Of a stretch of 64,000 nt of DNA, positions 33,425 through 42,723 are shown piece by piece. Origin of the DNA: a virus. Under the pieces are notes generated by a model. It was not told where the DNA came from and searched no databases. It was given only the letters and a program-made list of their open reading frames with translations. The stretch lies in IMG/VR virus record IMGVR_UViG_3300044633_000115, positions 1 through 64,000 of that record; one strand, given 5' to 3'. How positions within the stretch are numbered: the first letter of the stretch is position 1; each line of letters starts with the position of its first letter. The position numbers and the translations under genes are program-made.

Positions 33425-34980
33425 TTAGTCAATCGTTAGCACACATGGATATTGCCGCCTTACAGAAGGCGGTGCTGGGTATGAACCCTGCGATTAAGCC
33501 ATATGCCGCGCTTGCCGCGTTGCAAGAGAAGGTTAAGTCTGAGCAGATGAAACAAGGTCAAGCGATGCAGAACCCTGCACAGCCACCCGTAGCACAGCAG
33601 ATGATGGCGCAAGCCCAGCAGTTAACCCCCGCCCAAATTGGCAATCCGTATATGTCGTCTGGTCTGGGTGCCGCACCTGTGCAGTCTCCTGTACAAGCAC
33701 CCGCTACTGGCATGGCATCAGGTGGCATCGTTGCGTTTGATGAGGGTGGAGAAGTTCCACGCTTCCAAGTTGGCGGTGCTATGACAGAGAGAGAAAGAGA
33801 AAGAGAAAGGGCAATTGCAAGAGAACAAGCACAGGAAGCCCGTGATGCTTTCCTAAATAGATTTGGTAGCTTTGGTGCGTCTGCAAGAGATATGTTTTCA
33901 AATGCATTTCCCGGTCGTAAAGCGGTGCAAGAAAGGGACCCTGCGTTTTTACAGAGAGATGCGGTACGTGACCGTGGTGTTGACCCACAATCATATGACC
34001 CCGCAATGTTTTCCAACGTAAATGCCCCTGTTGCCCCTGCGCCAGAGACTACTTCACAAGTTGCCCCAGAAGCGCCTAAAGATAAAAAAGAAGTTGCTTC
34101 TACCAAAAAAACTGCCCCTACCAAAAAAGAAGACCCTGTAGGTATTGCACAAGCCGTCACGGACGCAGACCGCTATAAAGTAAAACCACAGTACGGCACT
34201 ATCGAAGAGTTTATGACGGCACGTAAAGCCGCTGAAACAAGTGCAGGTACGTTACCAGACGACGAATTCACCAAACTTCAACGCGAAAACCTTACTAAAC
34301 GTGAAGCACGCTTGGCTAAGACAGAAGAAAAAGGTAATCAACTAGCTTACCTACAAGCCGCAGGGCATTTCTTCGGTCCGGGCAATCTGTTGCAAAACGC
34401 ACAACGTGGGTTGCCTGCCTTTGCTGAAGCCAAGATAAGAGGTAACGCCGCACTAGAAGCCGCGCAAGAAAAAGTTATAGATGCACAAGACGCCTACGCA
34501 CGCTACAACCAAGCACGCCAAGACGGTCACAAGAAAGATGCACGCGACGCATTTGGGCAATACAAAACATATAGCAACGAAGCTGAGAGATTAAGACTTA
34601 CAGGCATACAACTAGCTGACACCGCTAAGTATCAACAAGCGCAGGCGGTCAACGCCTCGCGTATGGCTGATGCCGCTATGGTTGGTGCAAAAAATCGTGG
34701 GATTATGGGTGGCTATGGCGCGGATAAACAACGATTAGCTGAATTAAAACTTTTACAAACTGGGCTTAGTAAAGAATTAGCCGATATGGGTGCGGGGGCG
34801 ATGCTTCCAGCAAATCAAAACGCAGTTGCTGAACTCCGTAGAAAAATAAACTTAATCAATACTCAAATAGCCGCAATGTCGGATGTAGACCTTACAATGC
34901 CAGCACCCCCCAGTCCCGGTGCTGGCGGTGCAAACCTACCACCTTTAAGTTCTGTAGCAAATCAGTTCTATACCAAATAA
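33421..34980 (+). CDS. Putative internal virion protein III
   Basis: 519 residues, helical, Ala/Gln/Lys-rich. The N-terminal HMDIAALQKAVLGMNPAIKP and AALAALQEKVKSEQMKQGQA, then GGIVAFDEGGEVPRFQVGG, and a long helical C-terminal body. A short Arg/Glu run (about 120-133, MTERERERERAIAREQ) is encoded by an AG-rich repeat. It overlaps the previous gene by four bases. Likely an ejection or capsid-internal protein. Confidence 0.6.
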   Translation: MISQSLAHMDIAALQKAVLGMNPAIKPYAALAALQEKVKSEQMKQGQAMQNPAQPPVAQQMMAQAQQLTPAQIGNPYMSSGLGAAPVQSPVQAPATGMASGGIVAFDEGGEVPRFQVGGAMTERERERERAIAREQAQEARDAFLNRFGSFGASARDMFSNAFPGRKAVQERDPAFLQRDAVRDRGVDPQSYDPAMFSNVNAPVAPAPETTSQVAPEAPKDKKEVASTKKTAPTKKEDPVGIAQAVTDADRYKVKPQYGTIEEFMTARKAAETSAGTLPDDEFTKLQRENLTKREARLAKTEEKGNQLAYLQAAGHFFGPGNLLQNAQRGLPAFAEAKIRGNAALEAAQEKVIDAQDAYARYNQARQDGHKKDARDAFGQYKTYSNEAERLRLTGIQLADTAKYQQAQAVNASRMADAAMVGAKNRGIMGGYGADKQRLAELKLLQTGLSKELADMGAGAMLPANQNAVAELRRKINLINTQIAAMSDVDLTMPAPPSPGAGGANLPPLSSVANQFYTK

Positions 34981-34984
34981 TGAT

Positions 34985-37900
34985 ATGGCAACCTTCAACG
35001 CTGAAGCAGCATTAAAAGCCGGATACACAGAACTCCAAATTGCAGAGTTCTTAGGACAACAAAATAAATTTAATACTGCGGCGGCGTTGCAAGCGGGGTA
35101 TGCCCCTGCTGACATCATTAAAGAATTAAGTGGGCCACCACCTACTACCTTTGGTGGGCAAACAAAAGAATTTTTCAAAGGTATCCCATCTGGGGCAGTT
35201 AACCTTCTTGAAAGTGCGGCTACTGGTGCGTCTGCATTGTTGCCAGAGGAGATGGAGAAGTCTGCACGCAAGACTATCTCTGAAACTGCCGCCGCCGCTA
35301 AGAAGCCATTTGAAGCCGCTAGAGGTTACGAAGAAACAATCCCCCGTAAATTAGGTGAAGCGTTTGGTTCTACTGCACCTTTCTTTGCGCTTGGCCCCGC
35401 AGGGTTGGCGGGGCGTATTGGTGCTACAGGTTTGGGTGTAGGTGCTGGTGCAGGTGAAGCCCGTACCCGCGCAGAACAAGAAGGTGCAACAGGTGGACAG
35501 CGTGCGGGGGCTACTGCTCTTGGTGCTGTAGTAGGTGTAACAGAAATGTTACCCGTGTTTCGCTTTATAGATAACTTAGCCAGCCCAATTAAAAAAGGCA
35601 TCATGGGTACGCTTACCCGCGCCGCCGCTACGGGTGGTGCAGAAGGTTTGCAAGAAGCCGCCGCACAAATAGCGCAAAATTTAATTGCCAAAGGCGTTTA
35701 CAAACCTGACCAAGCCATCATTGAGCAAGTAGGTGAATCTGCCGCTTACGGCACAGCAACAGGCGCATTGGTTCAAGTTCTTACAGATATGGCATTGGGT
35801 CGCCGTGCTGGACAAGGAAGTTCTACACCTGCTGGTAAGCCTACAGACATAGAAGCCGAACAGCAAGCCAAACGCCTTGCAGTAGCGCAAGAGCAGATGG
35901 GTGTTAAGCAAGGGCGTGAAGCCCGTGCTGGTGAGAAGCTACTTAATGCTGAAGAGCGAGAAGCCGCTAAAGCAGAAACCCTTGCACAGAAAGAACGCCT
36001 TGCTGAGATGGACCGCCTCAATGCAGAGGCACGCGCACAACGCGAAGCCGACTTAAAGGCGGCGTTCCCAACCGACTATGCGGATGTGATGCAACGCACA
36101 GACAACTACGTTGAACTGAGCAAAGAGTTAGATGCAATTAGCGGTTCTCAAACCAAAGAAGCCAAAGCACGCCGTGGGCAAATCCAAGCGCGGATGCAAC
36201 AGATTGTTGAAGAAGATACCCGCGTACCTCGCGAGTTAAAGCGCATTCAAGACGACCAAGAACGCTTGGCTAAACAGGCTGGGTTTCCAGCGAAGAAGTC
36301 TGCCGCCGCATTTGAAGCCGCGCCCCCGCAGATGGAGATGCGCGAAGCGATGCTTGAGCCGGGGCAAGAGTTGCCACCACAGCGTGACTTGCAAGGAAAC
36401 ATCATTACACCAGAGGCACCCGTAGCGGAGCCTACTAAGCGTTTCCCCACATTTAAAAACGAAGTTGACGCACGGCGTGGCATGCAACGTGGTGAGGCGG
36501 CACTAGCCAAAGAAGCCACAGCCCTACGCAAAGAACAAGAAGCCGCTGGTCAGATGACGCTTGCGCCACGCGTTGAGCCAAAAGTAACAGAGCAGCCAGT
36601 TACCCCCGAGCCTACGCTGGTGCAAAAGCCAGAACCCCTTACACCTACAACTGTACCTACTACCGTCACACCTGATGTGCTGGGTGCTTTGGGTATTGGT
36701 CGCACGGCAATTATCCGTAAGCCTGACCACGGCATTATGGGTAAAGATATTGCTGACCCTGCACAAGCCGCCGAAGTTAAGTCAATCCTCGAAGCCTATC
36801 GCCAAGGCCGTAGCGCACCCATACAAGAAAAGATAGATGCATACCTTGCACGTCCAGAATTCCAAGCCGTTGCGCCTGCCCAAGAAATTACAAAAGGAGA
36901 GACAAATGCTAGACAAACTGAGCCATCCGCAGTTGGAGACGGCGTTCAAGTACCTGACCAAACCGGTGAAGGAAAGCCCGCCAGACGAACTCTCACAGTT
37001 AAACGAAATGGAATGGTTTCTCCTAAGCCGGATGTTGGACAGCCTATTGTCAGAGAAGCTGAACAGTCCGCTCCAGTAGAAGAAGTACAACCACAGATAG
37101 AAGAAGTACAACCACAGGTAGAAGAAGTACAACCACAGGTAGAAGAAGTACAACCCCCAGCACCCCCTGCCGAGCCTAAGAAGCAGATGGGCATGTTTGA
37201 CCAGTTGGTACAGCCAGACACTACTAAAAAAAGTAAAGGCAAGAAAGCCGCGCCTGTCGAAGAGGAAGCCCCTGCCGTAGAAGAAGTTAAGTTTGACCCG
37301 TGGGACCCAAAGAACTACAAAGGTCTGGCGCAAGAGATTGAAAAAGAATCTACACGTAGCAAAGAAGAAGCCGCGCAAGATTTAATTGACGAGAAGAAGG
37401 CTGACCGCGAAAGCAAGAAATCCATAAAGGTCAAGTCTAAGCCTATACAAGAAGCTGTAGAAGAAGAATCAACAGCAGAGAAAGATGTACGTGCAGAGGC
37501 TACTACTGCCGCTGTTAAGACCCTGACGGGTGCTGACAAGATGGTGCTGGCAAAGCACTACAAGCAACCCAAGTTCAATAAGGTTGCTGAGACATCATTC
37601 GTTGACGACACCATCAAGGCTATTAACGAAGGTATTGAGTCTGTCTCTAAGGCAATCCACAAGTATGTACGCAAGGCCATGTCTGGCATGCTGTCTGTGG
37701 CTTTGGTTATCAACCCAGCGTTTATGGGTTTGCCAGAAGCGGCGATTATCTCTAGCCCCGCTACCTATACGGTAGAGCAAGCGGTCAAAGCCACCATACC
37801 CGCAGAAGCCGCGAAGCTGATGTCGCCTGCCGCAAAGACTGCGTACGAAACAATACTGCCTGCTATCAAAGCAGACCTACAAGCACGCGATAAGTTATTC

Positions 37901-40900
37901 ATCATCAACGACAAACCCTCGGCACGGACATTCTTGTTCACCCCTGACGGGCAGTTGTTGATGCAGTCCAAGACCCTGCAAGGGGTTGGCGTGGGAGACT
38001 TGTACAAGGGTAACAACGACATTGTTGCAAACCGCGTCACACCTGCTGGTCTGTTTAATATTGAGCAACGCGTTGGTGGTAAGACTGCTGGCGAGTACGA
38101 CTTTGGTAAGGTGTTTGGTATCAATGACACCGAAGCGTTTATCACCATCATGCACTCGGTCTGGACAAAAGAAGCCGATGCACCGCAACGACTGAAAGCG
38201 CTTAACAACGACTCGGCGGCAGACTCTCGCTATTCGTTTGGCTGTATCAATGTGCCGACTGCTACGTTCAAGCAGATGCTTGAGAAGCACGAAAACCAGA
38301 TGAACGGCGCAAAGATGTTCATCGTGCCTGATAACCAAGCACGGGTAAAAGACTTTATCAGCGGCGACATTGCCAAGAACACAGTACGCGAAGACAAACT
38401 CTTACGCCAATCAGTTGAGCCTGTAACTGAGAAAGTTACCAAGACTACATCAGGCGCTGGCAATGTACAGGCTGGAGTTGACCGCACACTGTATGGCAAG
38501 CCAGAAGAAAGATTCTCTAGACAAGAGGTCATGCAAGGTCAAACCGTACAAGAGTTGACTGACGAAATTGCAAAAGGTAAGGGCATCCTTGCGAATGCTT
38601 TACGCCGTATGGTGCAGTCTGGCAAAGTAAGACTTGAAGAAAAGCATCCTAGTGGCGAAAAAATTGGTGGCTATTTTGATGGCAAGACAATCACGCTATA
38701 CGCTGACGGCATCCCATCAGGTGACGCAATGGCGGTTGCCCTACACGAAGTAGGCGCTCACTTAGGGCTAAAGAATTTACTGGGTGTACAGCAATACAAC
38801 AACATCATTAAGCGTATTCAAGCGATGGCTACTAGCAAAGAAGCTAGTCCAGCCCGTGCCCTTGCACAGCGTGCGTTGTCACGCATCCAGCAAGAAGACA
38901 TTGTGCGTGGCGATGAAGTTATTGGTGATGAGTCAGTTGCGTACTTCATCGAAGAACTTGCCAAAGCGCAAGCAAAAGGCGAACTGCAAACTGTTGGTCC
39001 AGCCCGCGCTTTATGGAATCAAATCAAAGCCGCTATCCAAGCAACTATCAATCGTGTGTTTGGCACTAACCTTGGCGTAGACGCTTTCACACCAGAACAG
39101 ATTGGCTTACTGGCAAACGCCGCGTTTACAAAAGAATCGTTTACTGCTCCCAAGGAAGGTACGGCTGACCTTGCGTCCCGCACCGAAGGATTTACGGACG
39201 CATTCCGCAAATGGTTTGGCAACAGCAAAGTAGTGGATGCTAAAGGCGCACCTCAAGTGGTTTATCACACTGGAAGATTTGATTCCAATGAAATCATTAG
39301 CGGCGCTGAAAAACATCGTCGTAGTGGGGCGACATATCCAATAGGTAATGAAGGAATTTATTTCACTGACAACCCAGAATACTCGGCAATGTATGGTCGC
39401 GGTGAAGGCCAGACAATGTACCCCGTTTATTTAAGTCTTCAAAATCCATTTGTTATTGAAGACCAAGCACAAATGTCGAAGCTTGAAAAACTTAAACAAG
39501 TTGTTTTAGGGAAAAAACAATTACCACGCAATGAAACAAATACAAATCCACGCACGGATTCAATGTACATAACACCAGAGTACAAAGCAAAACTGATTGC
39601 AATGGGGTATGACGGAATAATCAATAAGCCATACACAGAAATTGTTGCTTTTGAACCGACACAAATAAAATCCGCCATAGGCAACCGAGGCACATACGAT
39701 ATAAACAACCCTGATATACGTTTCTCTAGGGCACAAGGGTTTACCCCACAAGACTACGATGAAGTAAATCGTATCGCTAATAGCTATGGCCCTGCCGCCG
39801 CCCCTGCGGTGGGCGGTTTGCTAAACGACAGTTTAAAGGGAATGAATCGCGCCGCAGAAAGTTCTGGGCTATTTACCGCTTTCCGCCACAAGATAGTAGA
39901 TAAATTGGCATCGGTGGAAGCTAAAGTATCTAACAAGTTTTCTATGGGCGTACGGGATTTCTTTGGTAATTTGAACCCCATAGTCTTAGCGCGTCAGGCT
40001 GAAGACCACGGCAAAGTGTTTATGAGTTTTGCTGTTGATGGCGGCATCAAGTTCAACAAAGATGGTTTAGTACAAACTTTCAAACAGGATGCTTCAGTTG
40101 CGCAGGCGTTAAAAGATATACAGGCATTTGGTCAAGATGCGGGCATGTCGTTTGACCAAGCCAAAGAGTATATATCTAGCATACTGGAAGGTCACCGCGC
40201 TTACGACATCCAAGAGAACCACAACAAGCCGTTAGAAGTATCTGCCGTTTTGCGAGAACAGCAAGGTAAAAACAAAGAGGCTGATGCCGAACGCGCTAAA
40301 AAGATTGATTTGCACCTGACTGCGGCTGACATTGCTTCGCTAGAAGCCAAGTACCAGAAGACCCCTGCAATAAAAGAAATACAAGATACGTTCAATAAGA
40401 CCCGTATGCATACGATTGATTTGCTGGCGCAGTCAGGCCGTATCTCCAAAGAGCAGGCTGACGATTGGAAGGCTAACTCTGCGTACGTACCGTTTGACCG
40501 TGTATTTGAAGACCTTGGCGTTAACCTGTTGCCACGCGGTAAGGGTCTTGGTGTGATGACCAAGACGCCAGAGATTAAAGGTTCACTTGACCGCCGCGTT
40601 AAGAATGTTGTTGACTCCTATATGGGCACACTTGGCTGGATGGTTGAAGAAGCCATGCGCCATAACGCTTCCGTCAAACTGCTAAACGAAATGGAGTTGT
40701 CAGGGTTTGCAGAAAAGCATCCGACAATCAACGCCGCCAAAAACAAAGACTTGGTAGTTCGCCTGTACAAAGATGGTAAGCCTGTGTTTTATGAAGTGCA
40801 GAACGAATACGACATACTAGCGTTTAAGCAAGCACCCGAAATAAACAACTTTTTAGTAAATGGTTTAACGGCTACGTCCAAGATTCTGCGGGTCAGCGTT

Positions 40901-42427
40901 ACCGCAATGCCACCGTTTGCCATCAAACAGGTTGTAGAAGATGCAACTCGCGCCGCGTTTTACTCTGGTGTAGAACGCCCACTAGTTGTAGCAATGAAGA
41001 CTCTGTACAACTTACCCCGTGCGTTCTTTGGTGAAGTGACAGGTCGCAAATCACCAGTCGCCAAAGTACTCGAACAACTGGGTGTTATAGGGGATTACGA
41101 TTTAAATATCTATAAGCCAACCACTGCAATCGAGAAAGATATTGGTGCTAAAAAACGCGGCATGGCTGGCGCAATTTTTCATACGTTAGAAGGTTTTACT
41201 AAAGCATCTGACCTTGCCGCTCGTATGGCTGTGTACGAAGAAACTATACGGGATACCAAATCCGAGCAGAACCCAGAGGGCGACACGCTGCTAGCGCAAA
41301 CCCGCGCACGCGAATTGATTAACTTCCAACGCCGTGGTTCTAGCGGTTCAATGCGGGTAGCAACTCGTATCATCCCGTTCTTTAACGCCTACGCGCAGGG
41401 TATGGATGTGCTGTACCGTAGCGCATCTGGTATTGACTCATCATCCTCTATAGAACGTGGGGCTGCACGACGTTTATTCATGGGTCGCGTTGCCATGATG
41501 ACTGCAATGGGTTTTGCTTACGCAATCGCAATGAGTGACGATGACGGTTACAAAGAAGCTACGGACGAGAAGCGTGATAACAATTGGTTACTACCTAACA
41601 ATTACAAAATACCATGTCCAAAAGAATTGGGATTCCTATTTAAAGTTATTCCAGAACGTATTGTTGAGTACATGAATCGTAAGGGTACACCCGAAGAACA
41701 AAGCGTAATGGATGCGCTGTCTGGGGTTATGAAAGCGGGTTACTCTGCTTACTCGACACCAACTACGATACCGTCATACGTTCGCCCAGTTATTGAAAAC
41801 ATGGCTAACTACTCGTTCTTCTTGCAACGCGAGTTGGAATCTACTGATTTGCAAAAGAAACTGCCGGGCTATCGTTATACATCTACCACCTCAGAAGTAG
41901 CAAAGTCTTTGGGCGAAGCGACTAACGTCTCGCCAATCAAAATAGACAACTTGCTCAAAGGTATGTTCGGTATGGCAGGGTCAACTACGCTGTTGATAAC
42001 AGACGCTATGCTCAACCCGACGCGCCCTGACCGCCCAATTTCTCAGCTACCCTTTGCTAGTATCTTTACGTACGACACAGTTGGTGGGCGGGCTAAGACT
42101 GAGTTCTATGACTTGCGTGAACGTGTATCGCAGGCGGATTCCACGTTTAAAGACCTTCTGAAATACAACCCAGAAAAGGCGCAAAAGTTTCTAGAAGAGA
42201 ACCAATCGCTTATTGCTATGGCACCGCTAATTAACAAGAGTTTAAAAGACCTTAGTGAAACACGTAGCGTGCGTATGGTACTTGAGCAAGGCACCGATGC
42301 CCAACTTGGTATAGATAGTGCAGAGCGCCGTAGACTTATTGACGAACTGCGGGGTTATGAAAACGACTCTCTCAGTTATGTGCGCGGGATTGAGAAACAA
42401 ATGCGCGAGATGGATTTACTGCAATAA
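34985..42427 (+). CDS. Giant polyvalent ejected protein with LDT-, zincin- and ART-like domains
   Basis: 2480 residues, the largest gene. Readable parts: an N-terminal hydrophobic/helical region; a charged, Gln-rich linker with VEEVQPQ repeats near 698-725; a YkuD L,D-transpeptidase-like domain with H1057 (MHSVW) and SFGCIN (C1087); a zinc-peptidase-like motif HEVGAH at 1254-1259; an ADP-ribosyltransferase-like domain at about 1410-1583 (KWFGNSKVVDAKGAPQVVYH, GIYFTDNPEYSAMYG, PDIRFSR), matching the ART-PolyVal type; and a C-terminal part with IIPFFNAYAQGMDVLYR like LPD38. Such 'polyvalent' proteins are thought to enter with the DNA and act on the host. It likely also takes part in cell-wall passage. 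Activities are inferred from motifs only. Confidence 0.8.
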   Translation: MATFNAEAALKAGYTELQIAEFLGQQNKFNTAAALQAGYAPADIIKELSGPPPTTFGGQTKEFFKGIPSGAVNLLESAATGASALLPEEMEKSARKTISETAAAAKKPFEAARGYEETIPRKLGEAFGSTAPFFALGPAGLAGRIGATGLGVGAGAGEARTRAEQEGATGGQRAGATALGAVVGVTEMLPVFRFIDNLASPIKKGIMGTLTRAAATGGAEGLQEAAAQIAQNLIAKGVYKPDQAIIEQVGESAAYGTATGALVQVLTDMALGRRAGQGSSTPAGKPTDIEAEQQAKRLAVAQEQMGVKQGREARAGEKLLNAEEREAAKAETLAQKERLAEMDRLNAEARAQREADLKAAFPTDYADVMQRTDNYVELSKELDAISGSQTKEAKARRGQIQARMQQIVEEDTRVPRELKRIQDDQERLAKQAGFPAKKSAAAFEAAPPQMEMREAMLEPGQELPPQRDLQGNIITPEAPVAEPTKRFPTFKNEVDARRGMQRGEAALAKEATALRKEQEAAGQMTLAPRVEPKVTEQPVTPEPTLVQKPEPLTPTTVPTTVTPDVLGALGIGRTAIIRKPDHGIMGKDIADPAQAAEVKSILEAYRQGRSAPIQEKIDAYLARPEFQAVAPAQEITKGETNARQTEPSAVGDGVQVPDQTGEGKPARRTLTVKRNGMVSPKPDVGQPIVREAEQSAPVEEVQPQIEEVQPQVEEVQPQVEEVQPPAPPAEPKKQMGMFDQLVQPDTTKKSKGKKAAPVEEEAPAVEEVKFDPWDPKNYKGLAQEIEKESTRSKEEAAQDLIDEKKADRESKKSIKVKSKPIQEAVEEESTAEKDVRAEATTAAVKTLTGADKMVLAKHYKQPKFNKVAETSFVDDTIKAINEGIESVSKAIHKYVRKAMSGMLSVALVINPAFMGLPEAAIISSPATYTVEQAVKATIPAEAAKLMSPAAKTAYETILPAIKADLQARDKLFIINDKPSARTFLFTPDGQLLMQSKTLQGVGVGDLYKGNNDIVANRVTPAGLFNIEQRVGGKTAGEYDFGKVFGINDTEAFITIMHSVWTKEADAPQRLKALNNDSAADSRYSFGCINVPTATFKQMLEKHENQMNGAKMFIVPDNQARVKDFISGDIAKNTVREDKLLRQSVEPVTEKVTKTTSGAGNVQAGVDRTLYGKPEERFSRQEVMQGQTVQELTDEIAKGKGILANALRRMVQSGKVRLEEKHPSGEKIGGYFDGKTITLYADGIPSGDAMAVALHEVGAHLGLKNLLGVQQYNNIIKRIQAMATSKEASPARALAQRALSRIQQEDIVRGDEVIGDESVAYFIEELAKAQAKGELQTVGPARALWNQIKAAIQATINRVFGTNLGVDAFTPEQIGLLANAAFTKESFTAPKEGTADLASRTEGFTDAFRKWFGNSKVVDAKGAPQVVYHTGRFDSNEIISGAEKHRRSGATYPIGNEGIYFTDNPEYSAMYGRGEGQTMYPVYLSLQNPFVIEDQAQMSKLEKLKQVVLGKKQLPRNETNTNPRTDSMYITPEYKAKLIAMGYDGIINKPYTEIVAFEPTQIKSAIGNRGTYDINNPDIRFSRAQGFTPQDYDEVNRIANSYGPAAAPAVGGLLNDSLKGMNRAAESSGLFTAFRHKIVDKLASVEAKVSNKFSMGVRDFFGNLNPIVLARQAEDHGKVFMSFAVDGGIKFNKDGLVQTFKQDASVAQALKDIQAFGQDAGMSFDQAKEYISSILEGHRAYDIQENHNKPLEVSAVLREQQGKNKEADAERAKKIDLHLTAADIASLEAKYQKTPAIKEIQDTFNKTRMHTIDLLAQSGRISKEQADDWKANSAYVPFDRVFEDLGVNLLPRGKGLGVMTKTPEIKGSLDRRVKNVVDSYMGTLGWMVEEAMRHNASVKLLNEMELSGFAEKHPTINAAKNKDLVVRLYKDGKPVFYEVQNEYDILAFKQAPEINNFLVNGLTATSKILRVSVTAMPPFAIKQVVEDATRAAFYSGVERPLVVAMKTLYNLPRAFFGEVTGRKSPVAKVLEQLGVIGDYDLNIYKPTTAIEKDIGAKKRGMAGAIFHTLEGFTKASDLAARMAVYEETIRDTKSEQNPEGDTLLAQTRARELINFQRRGSSGSMRVATRIIPFFNAYAQGMDVLYRSASGIDSSSSIERGAARRLFMGRVAMMTAMGFAYAIAMSDDDGYKEATDEKRDNNWLLPNNYKIPCPKELGFLFKVIPERIVEYMNRKGTPEEQSVMDALSGVMKAGYSAYSTPTTIPSYVRPVIENMANYSFFLQRELESTDLQKKLPGYRYTSTTSEVAKSLGEATNVSPIKIDNLLKGMFGMAGSTTLLITDAMLNPTRPDRPISQLPFASIFTYDTVGGRAKTEFYDLRERVSQADSTFKDLLKYNPEKAQKFLEENQSLIAMAPLINKSLKDLSETRSVRMVLEQGTDAQLGIDSAERRRLIDELRGYENDSLSYVRGIEKQMREMDLLQ
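37075..37158 (+). repeat. Tandem 21-bp repeat coding VEEVQPQ
   Basis: Four consecutive 21-bp units (gta gaa gaa gta caa cca cag type) code for VEEVQPQ/IEEVQPQ. They lie in the flexible acidic linker of the giant protein, so the copy number may vary between relatives without harm. Confidence 0.85.
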
Positions 42428-42454
42428 AAAAACCCCCGATGATTAGTCGGGGGT
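42426..42454 (-). terminator. Terminator between convergent blocks
   Basis: ACCCCCGA (42432-42439) pairs perfectly with TCGGGGGT (42447-42454), 7-base loop. On the minus strand the stem is followed by a run of seven U (42426-42432), a canonical terminator for the early transcript. On the plus strand no U-tract follows, so for late genes it may act only as a block. Confidence 0.85.
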
Positions 42455-42504
42455 AATCCAGTTAAGGAGAGACAACGGCAACTGCTTGCCGCGTGCAAAT
42501 GTTA

Positions 42505-42723
42505 TCACGCAACTCTCCATGCGCGTACACCCCACATACCGTTTTCGATGCGTGCCCTGCACTGCACTCTCATATCAAATGACCTTGCTACCACGATGAT
42601 GTGAGTAACTACAGCGCGGTTGTCTAGGCAAGGCACAAAGAAGGACGAGCCCGTTATGAACTTGCCCCACTCTATGTTTACTTGTACGCCCTCAACCTCA
42701 AGCGACTTTGAGGTTGTCGTCAT
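42505..42723 (-). CDS. Small protein, last gene of the minus block
   Basis: 72 residues, strand-type (EGVQVNIEWGKFITGSSFFV, AVVTHIIVVARSFDMRV). It overlaps the primase-helicase gene by 26 bases and lies just before the terminator, so it belongs to the early operon. No family recognised. Balanced amino-acid composition and operon placement argue it is real. Confidence 0.55.
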   Translation of the reverse strand: MTTTSKSLEVEGVQVNIEWGKFITGSSFFVPCLDNRAVVTHIIVVARSFDMRVQCRARIENGMWGVRAWRVA

